The position numbers and the translations under genes were made by a program. A stretch of 64,000 bases of DNA from Granulicella sp. 5B5. Lineage in GTDB: Bacteria; Acidobacteriota; Terriglobia; Terriglobales; Acidobacteriaceae. The stretch's first letter is position 1. Each line of letters opens with the position of its first letter. The notes beneath the pieces were generated by a model that saw only the letters and a program-made list of their open reading frames with translations, was not told the origin of the DNA and did not search any database. This document shows, one piece after another, positions 24,537-33,775 of the stretch. The stretch covers positions 3,844,001 to 3,908,000 of the forward strand of contig NZ_CP046444.1 of NCBI RefSeq assembly GCF_014083945.1, read 5' to 3'.

Positions 24537-26267
24537 TTGAGCCAGGAAACCGCAGCACCGATCCAAGAGACTAAGGCGCCCAAAGAGACCAAGGCGCAGC
24601 GCGCCGAACGTCTGAAGCTCGCCAAGAACCCCTGGGATGCCTGGGATGAGGTCCGCCAGTTCGCCCGCGAGGGCCGCGGCAGCGTATTGCCAGAGTGGAC
24701 CGGCCTCTACTTCAAGTGGTGGGGCGTCTACACCCAGGGCGACGGCCTCGGCGTCACCGGCGGCAAAAACGGCGAAGGCCTCGCCAGCGACTACTTCATG
24801 ATGCGCATCGGTCTGCCTAACGGCCTGCTCACCGCACGCCATCTGCACGTCATCGCCGACCTCACCGCCAAGTACGCACGCGGCGTGGCTGACATCACCA
24901 CCCGCCAGAACATCCAGCTCCACTGGCTCACCATCGAGTCGCTGCCCGAGGTCGTCGACGCGCTCACCGCGATCGGCCTCTCGCCCAAGGGCGCCTGCGG
25001 CGACGTAGTCCGCAACGTCACCGGCTGCCCACTCGCCGGCATTGACGGCCACGAACTGATCGATGCCTCGCCGCTCGCCGTCGAGATCGCACAGAAGCTC
25101 ACCGCAAACCCTGAGTTCTACAACCTGCCGCGCAAGTTCAAGATCAGCGTCACCGGCTGCCCCATCTGGTGCTCGTACCCCGAGATCAACGACGTTGCAC
25201 TCACCGCCCTCAAGCGCGTCAAGGACGGCAGGGAAGAGATCGGCTACTCGCTCCGCGTCGGTGGCGGCCTCTCCACCGAGCCGCACATTGCCGTGCGCCT
25301 CAACGCCTTCATCCCGCAGGACAAGGCGTATGACGCTGTAAAGGCCGTCTGCGAGATCTTCCGCGAGCAGGACGCGCTGCGCGAGAACCGCACCCGCGCC
25401 CGCATCAAGTACCTCTTCATGCGCCACGGCTGGACCGCCGAGCAGATGCTTGCCGCTATCGAGGAGAAACTAGGCTACAAGTTCGACCCCGCTGACGAAG
25501 GCCCCATCGCGGATGACGTCTACCGCGATCACGTCGGCGTCCATGCGCAGAAGCAGCCCGGTCTCAGCTACGTCGGCGCAACCGTCCTCAACGGCCGCCT
25601 GAACCCGGAGCAGCTGCATGCGCTCGCCACACTCTCTGAGACCCACGGCGACGGCCACCTCCGCGCCACCATCGGCCAGAACATCGTCCTCGTCAATATC
25701 CCCAACGACAAAGTCGCGTCTCTTGTAGACAAGATCACAGCACTCGGCCTGCAGGTCGAGCCGACCGTCTTCTTCCGTGGCGCCGTCGCCTGCACGGGCA
25801 CCGAGTACTGCAAACTCGCCATCGCCGAAACCAAGGCCTTCAACAAGTGGCTGGTCGGAGAGATGGAGCACCGTCTGCCGAACTTCGATCAACAGATTCG
25901 CCTGCACGTCACCGGCTGCACCAACTCCTGCGGCCAGAGCTGGATCGCCGACATCGGCCTCGAAGGCAAGAAGCTCAAGAAGGACGGCCAGATGGTCGAC
26001 GCCTTCTACTTCTGCGTCGGCGGCGCGGTTGGAGAGCACGCCGGCATCGCCCGCCAGATCGGCTACCGCGCCGCTGCCGAGGACTGCCCAGAAGCCATCG
26101 AACGCCTGCTGAGCGGCTATCTGACCGCACGTACGCCAGGTGAAGACCTGCGCTCCTACTTCCGCCGCACCAGCGACGAAGATCTTCGCGCGTTGCTGAA
26201 TGGCGCTGTCGTCGAAGCCGTCGAGCGCGACCCCTCGCCGGGCCGTGTGCCCGCGAGCGTCGGCTAA
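24537..26267 (+). CDS. Ferredoxin-type sulfite/nitrite reductase (siroheme, 4Fe-4S)
   Basis: The 576-residue enzyme performs six-electron reduction of sulfite (or nitrite) in the cytoplasm. It has the duplicated half-domains of the family. The substrate-binding and cluster motifs include TRQNIQLHW and NVTGCPLAGID. The 4Fe-4S/siroheme cysteines occur in VACTGTEYCKLA (C-x5-C) and HVTGCTNSCGQSWIAD (C-x3-C). The start is TTG at 24537 with TAGGAG six bases upstream. Siroheme-synthesis genes follow directly. The cysteine-codon leader upstream argues for sulfite rather than nitrite, but the family alone does not decide it. Confidence 0.9.
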   Translation: MSQETAAPIQETKAPKETKAQRAERLKLAKNPWDAWDEVRQFAREGRGSVLPEWTGLYFKWWGVYTQGDGLGVTGGKNGEGLASDYFMMRIGLPNGLLTARHLHVIADLTAKYARGVADITTRQNIQLHWLTIESLPEVVDALTAIGLSPKGACGDVVRNVTGCPLAGIDGHELIDASPLAVEIAQKLTANPEFYNLPRKFKISVTGCPIWCSYPEINDVALTALKRVKDGREEIGYSLRVGGGLSTEPHIAVRLNAFIPQDKAYDAVKAVCEIFREQDALRENRTRARIKYLFMRHGWTAEQMLAAIEEKLGYKFDPADEGPIADDVYRDHVGVHAQKQPGLSYVGATVLNGRLNPEQLHALATLSETHGDGHLRATIGQNIVLVNIPNDKVASLVDKITALGLQVEPTVFFRGAVACTGTEYCKLAIAETKAFNKWLVGEMEHRLPNFDQQIRLHVTGCTNSCGQSWIADIGLEGKKLKKDGQMVDAFYFCVGGAVGEHAGIARQIGYRAAAEDCPEAIERLLSGYLTARTPGEDLRSYFRRTSDEDLRALLNGAVVEAVERDPSPGRVPASVG

Positions 26268-26276
26268 GATTCTGCC

Positions 26277-26921
26277 ATGAGCCTCTTCCCGATCTTCCTC
26301 AAGCTCGCTGCTCGGCCCTGCGTTGTCATCGGCGCAGGGACTATCGCTGAATCGAAGATCGAAAGCCTGCTCATTGCCGAAGCCAGCGTAACGGTCATCG
26401 CGCCTGCAGGCCTCGAACGAGTCCAGCGCTGGGCTGAGTCCGGTGAGATCACCTGGCATCGCCGCGAGTACACGCAAGGCGATCTCGCTGGCGCATTCCT
26501 CGCCGTCGCCGCGACCAACACGCCCGCTGTCAACCGCGCCGTTTATGCAGAGGCGAATGCCGCCAATATCCTCTGCAACGCGGTCGACGATCCACCCTTC
26601 TGCGACTACTACTTCCCATCGGTAGTGCGTCGTGGCGAGCTGCAGATCGCCATCTCCACCGCTGGCGAAAGCCCTGCGCTCGCACAGAGTCTGCGCAAGG
26701 AGATCAACGCAGCGTTGCCGCTGGATACCGGTGAATGGCTCATGGAGCTAGGCCGTCTGCGTCGCGAGGTCACAGCCGTCGAACCGATCGGCGATCAACG
26801 CAAGTTGCTGCTGCATGAACTCGCGCAACGTGAGGTCTGCGGGTTCGATCAATGTCCCTCGCGCATGCGCGCCCGCCAGCACGCCCGCGAACACGGCTGG
26901 CTGCCGAAGGAGACCGCATGA
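26277..26921 (+). CDS. Precorrin-2 dehydrogenase / sirohydrochlorin ferrochelatase
   Basis: This 214-residue stand-alone version of the CysG N-terminal half (Met8/SirC type) oxidises precorrin-2 and probably inserts iron to make siroheme. The NAD-binding start LAARPCVVIGAGTIAESKI is visible, as are the family blocks VDDPPFCDYYFPSVVRRGEL and ISTAGESPALAQSLRKEI. It follows the reductase by 9 bp and overlaps the next gene by ATGA, so cofactor synthesis is coupled to reductase production. Confidence 0.92.
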   Translation: MSLFPIFLKLAARPCVVIGAGTIAESKIESLLIAEASVTVIAPAGLERVQRWAESGEITWHRREYTQGDLAGAFLAVAATNTPAVNRAVYAEANAANILCNAVDDPPFCDYYFPSVVRRGELQIAISTAGESPALAQSLRKEINAALPLDTGEWLMELGRLRREVTAVEPIGDQRKLLLHELAQREVCGFDQCPSRMRARQHAREHGWLPKETA

Positions 26922-27727
26922 GCCGCATCACACGCGCCGAGAAGGGACACGTCTATCTCGTAGGCGCAGGCCCTGGCGATCCAGAACTGCTAACGCTGCG
27001 CGCTCTGCGCCTGCTCGAAACAGCGGATGTGATCTTTCATGATGACCTCGTCCCTGATGAGGTACTGGCACTCGCACACCGCCACGCGCTCATCACCAGC
27101 GTGGGCAAGCGCTGCGGCAGGCCACGCATCACGCAGGCCGAGATCCACACGCTGATGATTGACTCCGCGCTCGCAGGGCAGTCGGTTGTGCGTCTCAAGA
27201 GCGGCGACCCGTTGGTCTTCGGCCGCGCGGGCGAGGAGATCGCTGCGCTTCAGTCTGCGCAAATCCCGCTCGAAGTTGTTCCCGGAGTAACCGCGGCCTT
27301 TGCCGCCGGCGCAGTACTCGCACTGCCGTTGACCGACCGCAAACGCGCATCGAAACTGATCCTGTGCACAGGCCATCACGCGGCTGAAAAGCAATCGACG
27401 GCACCGCTGTGGTCCGGCCCACTGCCGGACGATGCAACCTTGGCTATTTACATGCCAGGCCGCGATACGGTACGGATTGCGGCAGAGCTCGCTGCGACCG
27501 GGCTCGCCACAGACATTCCTTGTTGTGCGATCTCACATGCGGCCACTCCGAGGCAGAGCCATGCTATGGCCAGACTAAGTGAATTGCCTGCGCTTGTGTG
27601 CGGCCCTGCGCCGTTGCTCCTGCTAGTCGGACGAGCGCTGGAGCCGTTATTCCACGCTGAAAACAAAACGGTCGATGAGGTCCTCAACCTCATCGACCGC
27701 GCAATGGAACTCCACGAGGAATCCTAG
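26918..27727 (+). CDS. cobA: Uroporphyrinogen-III C-methyltransferase
   Basis: The 269-residue SAM-dependent enzyme methylates uroporphyrinogen III at C2 and C7, the first step towards siroheme. It starts GHVYLVGAGPGDPELLTLRA and contains DVIFHDDLVPDEVL, VRLKSGDPLVFGRAGEEI and EVVPGVTAAFAAGA, all diagnostic. The ATG at 26918 overlaps the preceding gene by four bases. It converges on the hydrolase gene downstream with the two stop codons sharing CTAG at 27724-27727. Confidence 0.94.
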   Translation: MSRITRAEKGHVYLVGAGPGDPELLTLRALRLLETADVIFHDDLVPDEVLALAHRHALITSVGKRCGRPRITQAEIHTLMIDSALAGQSVVRLKSGDPLVFGRAGEEIAALQSAQIPLEVVPGVTAAFAAGAVLALPLTDRKRASKLILCTGHHAAEKQSTAPLWSGPLPDDATLAIYMPGRDTVRIAAELAATGLATDIPCCAISHAATPRQSHAMARLSELPALVCGPAPLLLLVGRALEPLFHAENKTVDEVLNLIDRAMELHEES

Positions 27728-28824
27728 TTCTTCGGCTCCGACTCAGCCAGCAGCCTTACAAGATAGTCCTTCCAGATCGACGCAACCGTATGTGTTCCAT
27801 GCCCTCGTGTCGCATCCGTAATCGGCAGCAGCACAAACGTCGCCCGCGGCATCTCATGTACCTGCTTTTCAGCGATGCCCAGCTCAGGCGGGTTGATGAA
27901 GTCGTCCGCGGAGTTGATCCACATCACTGGCACTTTGATCTTGGCGAGGTTTGCGCTCGGGTCGTAGTTCCGCGAAGCGTTGATGTAATAGATCATGTTG
28001 TTCGCATCCGTCGCAGCTACTGTGCGCTCGAGATATTTATCGACATACTGTTCAGCCGTCTCGCGCGTCGGGTAATGCTTCTGCATCTGCAATGGCGACG
28101 ATCCCATGATGAGCAGCATCTCGTTGGCATCCCGCAACCCTTCGAGTGGTTCGCTCGTGTACTCGCCATCCTTCCAGTTCGGATCATGCTCGATGTTCTC
28201 GATTGCCATATACCGTGTCATGCGGTTCCGGCCGGCGAGGGCGACAGCATTGCAAGCCAGCGGCATCAGCGCGTCCATAAAGTCAGGGTAGGTCTCGCCC
28301 CACACAAAGCTCTGCATGCAGCCCATTGAGGTGCCGAGGATAAGCCGCAGATGATCCACGTGCAGCCCTTCGAGCAGCATCTGATGCTGTGACCGCACCA
28401 TATCGTCGTAGTCGTAGTGCGGAAACCGCATGTGTAGGCCATCAGAGGGCTTGGAGGAGTCGCCATGGCCGATGTCATCGGGGAAGATCAGGTAGTACTT
28501 CGTGACATCCAGTGGCTGCCCAGGTCCGAAGAGAACATCGGCAAAAACCGGATTAAAGAGTGTGTGCTCATTTCCACCTGTACCATGCAGCAGGAGTACC
28601 GCATTGTCCACATGACCAGCAGCGTTACGGTGCGGTGTGCCGAGCGTGAGGTAGTGCAGATGCAGTTCAGGCAATGTCTCGCCGGAGCCAAAGTGAAAGT
28701 CCTTTGCGGTGTACTCACTCTGCACGCCATGATAAACCGGCGCGGCAGGGGCTTGCTTAGACGCGCTCTGCGCCGCAGCAGCAGAGGCAAGAATGAAGAG
28801 GGCAATCGAGAGCATGTTGCGCAT
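27724..28824 (-). CDS. Secreted MetX-like alpha/beta hydrolase
   Basis: The 366-residue protein has a signal peptide (MRNMLSIALFILASAAAA). The fold resembles homoserine O-acetyltransferase. Landmarks are VLLLHGTGGNEHTLF, the nucleophile elbow LILGTSMGCMQSFVWGE, VMWINSADDFINPPEL with the acid, and RGHGTHT with the His. True MetX is cytoplasmic, so export and the changed elbow (GTSMGC) suggest a hydrolase acting outside the cytoplasm on an unknown ester or amide. It is not a methionine biosynthesis gene by context. Confidence 0.83.
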   Translation of the reverse strand: MRNMLSIALFILASAAAAQSASKQAPAAPVYHGVQSEYTAKDFHFGSGETLPELHLHYLTLGTPHRNAAGHVDNAVLLLHGTGGNEHTLFNPVFADVLFGPGQPLDVTKYYLIFPDDIGHGDSSKPSDGLHMRFPHYDYDDMVRSQHQMLLEGLHVDHLRLILGTSMGCMQSFVWGETYPDFMDALMPLACNAVALAGRNRMTRYMAIENIEHDPNWKDGEYTSEPLEGLRDANEMLLIMGSSPLQMQKHYPTRETAEQYVDKYLERTVAATDANNMIYYINASRNYDPSANLAKIKVPVMWINSADDFINPPELGIAEKQVHEMPRATFVLLPITDATRGHGTHTVASIWKDYLVRLLAESEPKN

Positions 28825-28894
28825 GGTGAGACTCCTGCGTTGATATCAGTGACGCAAGAATATCCCAGGCAAATCCAGACAGACCACCGCTTAA

Positions 28895-30079
28895 CTACGG
28901 AGTATGCTGTGCAACGACCTCTTCGTAGTAGCGTTCATACTGAGGGATGATGCGCGAGGTGCAGAAGTGCGCCTGCGCTGTCTGTCGCGCAGCGGTTGCC
29001 ATGGCGTCCAAGCGAGCGGGATCACTCAGCAGCCAGATCGCACCTTCGGCCATCGCTTCAATGGCGCCGACTTCATACAGGAGCCCGTTGGCTGCGTCGC
29101 CATTGCTCTCGGAGCCCCCGGGGCCTTCACCGCGGCCATCCCATATCAGCTCTGGGATGCCGCCGACACGCGTAGCAATGGACGGCACTCGGCAGGCCAT
29201 CGCCTCCAGCGCCGCAAGACCGAAGGACTCCATCTCGCTGGGCATGATCATCAAATCGGCGAGCGGCAGGAGTTCGTTGACGTTCTCCTGCTTACCAACG
29301 AAGGTGACGCGTTCGGAGATGTTGAGACGGCGCGCGAGAAACTCTGCAGCGGAACGCTCGGGGCCATCGCCGATCATGAGGAGGCGCGCAGGCAGTGCAT
29401 GTGCGACCCTCGCGAAGACCTCGATGACATCCAGCACGCGTTTGACAGGTCGAAAGTTGGAGAGGTGCACGAGAAGCCGCTCATCTGGCTTTGCATACAG
29501 CGGGCGTTGTTGTGCGAGAAGCTCTTCGTTGCGGATGTAGAGATCGCAGTTGACGAAGTTTCGGATAACTTTGATCGGTCGCGTCACACCGAATGCCTCC
29601 ACAGTGTGTTGCTGCAGGTAAGCAGAGATGGCAGTTACACCATCGGACTCCTCAATGCCAAAGCGCGTGATTGGCAGGTAAGAGCGGTCGAGGCCGACGA
29701 GAGTGATATCCGTGCCGTGCAGTGTGGTGATAAAAGGCAGATGGATACCACGCTTGGCAAGCATCTGCCGCGCGAGCAGAGCACTAATGCTGTGCGGAAT
29801 GGCGTAGTGAACATGCAGCAGATCGAGTCCGTAGATCTCCGCGACCTCAGCCATACGGGTAGCGAGTGCGAGGTCGTATGGCGGGTATTCGAAGAGAGGA
29901 TAGTTGGAGACCGGCACCTCGTGATAGCGGATGTTGGCTTCGCGACCCGTAAGGCGAAAAGGCTGCGAGTAGGTGATGAAGTGGACTTCATGGCCGCGCG
30001 CAGCCAGCTCAATGCCGAGCTCGGTGGCTACGACACCGGAACCGCCGTAGGTGGGATAGCAGGTGATGCCAATCTTCAT
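28895..30079 (-). CDS. bshA: N-acetyl-alpha-D-glucosaminyl L-malate synthase BshA
   Basis: This 394-residue GT4 glycosyltransferase begins MKIGITCYPTYGGSGVVATE, the BshA hallmark. Other blocks are LLHVHYAIPHSISALLARQM, PFITTLHGTDITLVGLD, HLSNFRPVKRVLDVIEVF and the donor site MPSEMESFGLAALEAMAC. It joins UDP-GlcNAc and L-malate in the first step of bacillithiol synthesis. A glycine-rich insertion (RGEGPGGSESNGD) near residue 325 is unusual. It follows the ChbG-type deacetylase gene by 35 bp. No bshC lies in this window; PIG-L candidates for BshB lie elsewhere. Confidence 0.93.
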   Translation of the reverse strand: MKIGITCYPTYGGSGVVATELGIELAARGHEVHFITYSQPFRLTGREANIRYHEVPVSNYPLFEYPPYDLALATRMAEVAEIYGLDLLHVHYAIPHSISALLARQMLAKRGIHLPFITTLHGTDITLVGLDRSYLPITRFGIEESDGVTAISAYLQQHTVEAFGVTRPIKVIRNFVNCDLYIRNEELLAQQRPLYAKPDERLLVHLSNFRPVKRVLDVIEVFARVAHALPARLLMIGDGPERSAAEFLARRLNISERVTFVGKQENVNELLPLADLMIMPSEMESFGLAALEAMACRVPSIATRVGGIPELIWDGRGEGPGGSESNGDAANGLLYEVGAIEAMAEGAIWLLSDPARLDAMATAARQTAQAHFCTSRIIPQYERYYEEVVAQHTP

Positions 30080-30114
30080 AAGTGCCTGGGGAAATCAGAT
30101 AAGAGTACGGTGAA

Positions 30115-30999
30115 CTAGGAGACGGAAATCGAGGGTTCCGCTAACGCTGAATAGTGGATGAGTTCTGGAGCATTTGGTTGCGCTTTGCGCTGCGAAATTT
30201 GTGAGAGGAGCGCATGGTACTCGATCTCGCGGTGAGAGCGAAGACGGGTAACAATGCGGCCCAGATCGGCATCGTTGTAGCCGGGATGGCAAACAAGCTC
30301 CCAAAGTCCATCGGGCATGGCATCGAGCACCCTTCGAAGTGTGTCGGCATTCAGGTTACCAGTGGCGGAGATGCCGATAGTGCCGTCTGTTGTGCGGACT
30401 AGGCCGTCTCGGATCTGCGGCAGCGCAAGGAAGCGCGGCTGCAGATAGCGCATCAAGCGCACCTGCAGATTGCGCACGAGCTTGCTGTTGCCAAGAGCGA
30501 GGCTCCACGGAGGCTCAAAGGGATTGCGGATGGCAGAAACCTTTGCTGCATACGCAGCGCCGACGACAGCTCGAGCAACGGGCGGCCAGATATGAGTATG
30601 TTTGTGCGTATCAACGTGTGTAACAGTGATGCCCGCGCGTTGGAGCTTGCTGATCTGGCAAAGCGATTCATGGAAGACCTCAGCCTCGCTGATCTTGCCA
30701 CGCACCAGATCGAGCAGAAACGAAGAAAGATCAGGGCGAAAGCTTTTCCTATCGGGGCCAAGCAGTGTAGGAATCTCGTCAAGAGGAGCCGTGGGTATGC
30801 CATCCGTAAGAACGACGTGACAACCCACGCCAAGGCCTGGATTCGAGTGGCTGATGGCGACCGCATCGTCAAAGGCAGGTCCGTTCGCCATGAGCGTGGC
30901 TGAGCTGAGAGTGCCTGCCTGATACAACTCTTCGATAGCGCGATTGATACCGCGGGTGAGGCCGAAATCGTCTGCGTTGATGATGAGGCGAGCGGCCAT
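30115..30999 (-). CDS. ChbG/HpnK (YdjC) family carbohydrate deacetylase
   Basis: The 294-residue enzyme starts ARLIINADDFGLTRGINRAI, where the D-D pair binds metal. It continues with VGCHVVLTDGIP and THVDTHKHTHIWPPVARAV (metal His), and ends with LVCHPGYNDADL. The family removes acetyl groups from N-acetylglucosamine oligosaccharides (ChbG) or acts in hopanoid side-chain maturation (HpnK). Being next to bshA and far from the hpn genes, the substrate is undecided. The frame stays open upstream to 31032, but the ATG at 30999 fits the family. Confidence 0.87.
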   Translation of the reverse strand: MAARLIINADDFGLTRGINRAIEELYQAGTLSSATLMANGPAFDDAVAISHSNPGLGVGCHVVLTDGIPTAPLDEIPTLLGPDRKSFRPDLSSFLLDLVRGKISEAEVFHESLCQISKLQRAGITVTHVDTHKHTHIWPPVARAVVGAAYAAKVSAIRNPFEPPWSLALGNSKLVRNLQVRLMRYLQPRFLALPQIRDGLVRTTDGTIGISATGNLNADTLRRVLDAMPDGLWELVCHPGYNDADLGRIVTRLRSHREIEYHALLSQISQRKAQPNAPELIHYSALAEPSISVS

Positions 31000-31068
31000 G
31001 CAATGGTCAGTGTACGACGACAGGCCCTCCACTTAGCAACACCGAAGGTTCCGCGAAGGGTACCGAAG

Positions 31069-33741
31069 TTATTTGGGCAGCTCAGCGCGACCGGCGAGAG
31101 TGAAATGTGCTGTCCGGACAGATGCAGCGTCGCCAGGCTGCGCGCCTCCAAGCGAAACGGTGTACTCGCCCGGCAGGACAACGCGATTGCCCTGTTGATC
31201 CACCTGCCCGAGTGACCGCTGGTCGATGGTGAAGGTGAGGTGCCTTGACTCACCAGGAGCAAGATGTATGCGCTGAAATCCAACGAGTTCGCGATGTGGC
31301 GTCTCGAAGCCTGCAGGCTGCGTGAGGTAAAGCTCGGCCACCTCATCTCCTGCGAGGCTGCCAGTGTTCTTCACATTCCCCTCAACGACAACGTGCGAGC
31401 CGGCGGCGACAGCTGACGTTGGAACGGAGAGTTGCGAATAGTTGAAGGCCGTGTAGCTAAGTCCATAGCCGAACCCGTAGAGAGGCTTACTCGCAAAGTA
31501 GCGGTAAGTGCGGTGTTGCATGGAGTAGTCATCGAAGGCGGGAAGTTGATCGAGTGAGGCATAGAAGGTCAGTGGCAGGCGGCCAGCCGGATTGTTATCG
31601 CCCGCGAGTGTGTCGGCAATGGCGGTGCCTCCCTCCTCACCCGGATACCAGGCTTCAAGAATTGCATTCGCATGCTCCTGCGCCCAGTTGACGGCCAGCG
31701 CGCTGCCGTTCTGCAGCACCACAATGAGCGGTTTGCCGGTGGCAGCGAGTGCCTTGAGCAACTCTTCCTGCACAACAGGCAAGGAGATCGAGGTGCGATC
31801 GCCACCGGTAAATCCGTCGAGCTTGACAGGCATCTCTTCGCCTTCGAGTGACGGTGACAGACCGACGAATGCGATCGTGACATCCGATGCCTTAGCCACA
31901 GCCACGGCCTGCGCACGCAGTGCTTCGGCGGGCGGCTGCCATGTAAGGTCGATCCCGGCGCTTCCGGTGCCATGCAGGTATTCAAGGCGAATGGCGTGAG
32001 GTTTGGTGTCGGAGAAGTGAGCAGTGCTGTCGATGACATGACCACGTTCGCCCGTGCTCTTCGCGCTGTTGGCAACGAGCAGTTTGCCATCAAGATAGAG
32101 GCGGAAGCCTTCAGTGTTCTCGCAGGCATAGCAATAATTCACGCGGACGCCGAGCTTGTAGTCGCCGGGAGCAGGTGGTGTCAGAGTCCCAGTCCAGCGT
32201 ACGGAGAAGTTGTTGCGTTCCAGCCCTGCGACCGGCGCAAACTTGTCCCAGTTGAAGTTGATGGTATGGTCTACGCGAGTGAGCACGGGCTTGCCCGAGA
32301 AGTCAGCCGTGCTGAAGTACTCACCAGTGAGACCTTCCCCATGTCCATCAGTAGGATGGAGAACCGTCCGCTCGATGGGGATTGCGAAGCCGTCGACGAG
32401 CGTGGAGCCTTGCGCATACGCAATGTGCGCGGAGCTGAATCGCCTCTCGATACCCTCAAGCGGAAAGACCGGCGACTGCGGCGGCCCGTTGTAATTGCCC
32501 TGCAAGGACTGCACGAGCTCAGCTTCAGGTCCAACGACTGCAATACGCTGCGTGCCAGCCTTCAATGGAAGAATGCCATCTTCGTTCTTGAGCAGCACAA
32601 GCGATTCCTTCGCGGCTTGCAGTGAGAGCGCGCGGTGGGCAGGTGTGTTGTTGTCGGTGATCGGGATGCGCCCGTAGGCGTAGCTGGACGGTGGATCGAA
32701 CATGCCAAGGCGGAAGCGCGCGCGAAAGAGGCGCGTCAGAGCGATGTCGAGTTCGGCTTCGGTGATGAGGTGTTGATGGACTGCATCGACCAGAGCAGGG
32801 AATGCCTGCCCTTGAGCAAAACCGCACTCGAGGTCGGTGCCCGCTTTTACCGCGTCGGCAGCGGCATGTGCCATGTCGGGCGCGAAGTGATGGCCGGTGT
32901 TGATGTCGGCAACCGCCGCACAGTCAGAGACAACATAGCCATCGAAGTGCCAGTCATTTCGTAAATGGTCTCGCAGAAGCATTGTGTTCGCGCAGGCAGG
33001 AGCGCCGTCAATCGCGTTATAGGCGCACATCACCGACTGCGCGTGCGCCTCCGTGATGGCGGCGCGGAACGCCGGAAGGTAAGTATCTTCGAGGTCGTGC
33101 GCAGATACGTCGACATTGGCTCGATGCCGTGTCGGTTCGGGACCGCTGTGTACATCAAAATGTTTAGGCGTCGAGACGACCCGCAAATACTTCGGGTCGT
33201 CGCCCTGCATGCCTGTGACAAACGCGACGGCCATGTGCCCGGTCAGATACGGGTCTTCGCCGTAGGTCTCCTGGCCGCGGCCCCAGCGCGGATCACGGAA
33301 GATGTTGATGTTCGGGGCCCAGAAGGTAAGCCCGAAGAACATCTCGTGGTCGTTGTCGCGCATGGCCTGGTTGTACTTGGCGCGGGCTTCGGTGGAGATT
33401 ATCTGCGCCATCTCATGAACGAGATGTGTGTCCCACGTGGCCGCCATGCCGATGACCTGCGGAAAGTTCGTGGCTTTTCCCGCAAAGGCCACACCGTGCA
33501 GACCTTCGTTCCACCAGTCATACCTGGGCACGCCAAGGCGTGGAATCGCCGGTGCGTGATCGCGCATCTGCTGCACCTTCTCCTCGAGCGTCATGCGGCT
33601 GATGAGGTCATGCACACGCTGGTCGAGCGGCAGCGTAGTGTCCCTATACGGAAGCGACTGCATCTGTTGCGCATAGAGAGAGGGTGCAACAAGGGCAATT
33701 GCGAAGACAGCGGCGATGAGGCTTTGGATGAGGCGAGACAT
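31069..33741 (-). CDS. Secreted GH3 beta-glycosidase with inserted PA14 domain
   Basis: The 890-residue exported enzyme starts with MSRLIQSLIAAVFAIALVAP. The N-terminal GH3 barrel runs to about residue 310 (WWNEGLHGVAFAG, GRGQETYGEDPYL). The probable nucleophile Asp lies in FDGYVVSDCAAVADI. A PA14 carbohydrate-binding domain is inserted in the second GH3 domain (about residues 450-590; EGLTGEYFSTADFSG, CYACENTEGFRLYLDGKLL). A fibronectin-III-like domain closes the protein. The type suits beta-xylosidase or beta-glucosidase activity on plant or fungal polysaccharide. AGGAG lies 11 bases before the ATG. The gluconolactonase gene is upstream in the same operon. Confidence 0.9.
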   Translation of the reverse strand: MSRLIQSLIAAVFAIALVAPSLYAQQMQSLPYRDTTLPLDQRVHDLISRMTLEEKVQQMRDHAPAIPRLGVPRYDWWNEGLHGVAFAGKATNFPQVIGMAATWDTHLVHEMAQIISTEARAKYNQAMRDNDHEMFFGLTFWAPNINIFRDPRWGRGQETYGEDPYLTGHMAVAFVTGMQGDDPKYLRVVSTPKHFDVHSGPEPTRHRANVDVSAHDLEDTYLPAFRAAITEAHAQSVMCAYNAIDGAPACANTMLLRDHLRNDWHFDGYVVSDCAAVADINTGHHFAPDMAHAAADAVKAGTDLECGFAQGQAFPALVDAVHQHLITEAELDIALTRLFRARFRLGMFDPPSSYAYGRIPITDNNTPAHRALSLQAAKESLVLLKNEDGILPLKAGTQRIAVVGPEAELVQSLQGNYNGPPQSPVFPLEGIERRFSSAHIAYAQGSTLVDGFAIPIERTVLHPTDGHGEGLTGEYFSTADFSGKPVLTRVDHTINFNWDKFAPVAGLERNNFSVRWTGTLTPPAPGDYKLGVRVNYCYACENTEGFRLYLDGKLLVANSAKSTGERGHVIDSTAHFSDTKPHAIRLEYLHGTGSAGIDLTWQPPAEALRAQAVAVAKASDVTIAFVGLSPSLEGEEMPVKLDGFTGGDRTSISLPVVQEELLKALAATGKPLIVVLQNGSALAVNWAQEHANAILEAWYPGEEGGTAIADTLAGDNNPAGRLPLTFYASLDQLPAFDDYSMQHRTYRYFASKPLYGFGYGLSYTAFNYSQLSVPTSAVAAGSHVVVEGNVKNTGSLAGDEVAELYLTQPAGFETPHRELVGFQRIHLAPGESRHLTFTIDQRSLGQVDQQGNRVVLPGEYTVSLGGAQPGDAASVRTAHFTLAGRAELPK

Positions 33742-33775
33742 CGTTGAAGAACTCCTGATGGTTCGAAGCTGCTGT

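Noticed and set aside
27724-28824. Methionine biosynthesis metX
   Set aside because: The protein has a signal peptide and lacks methionine-pathway neighbours; a secreted hydrolase is more likely.
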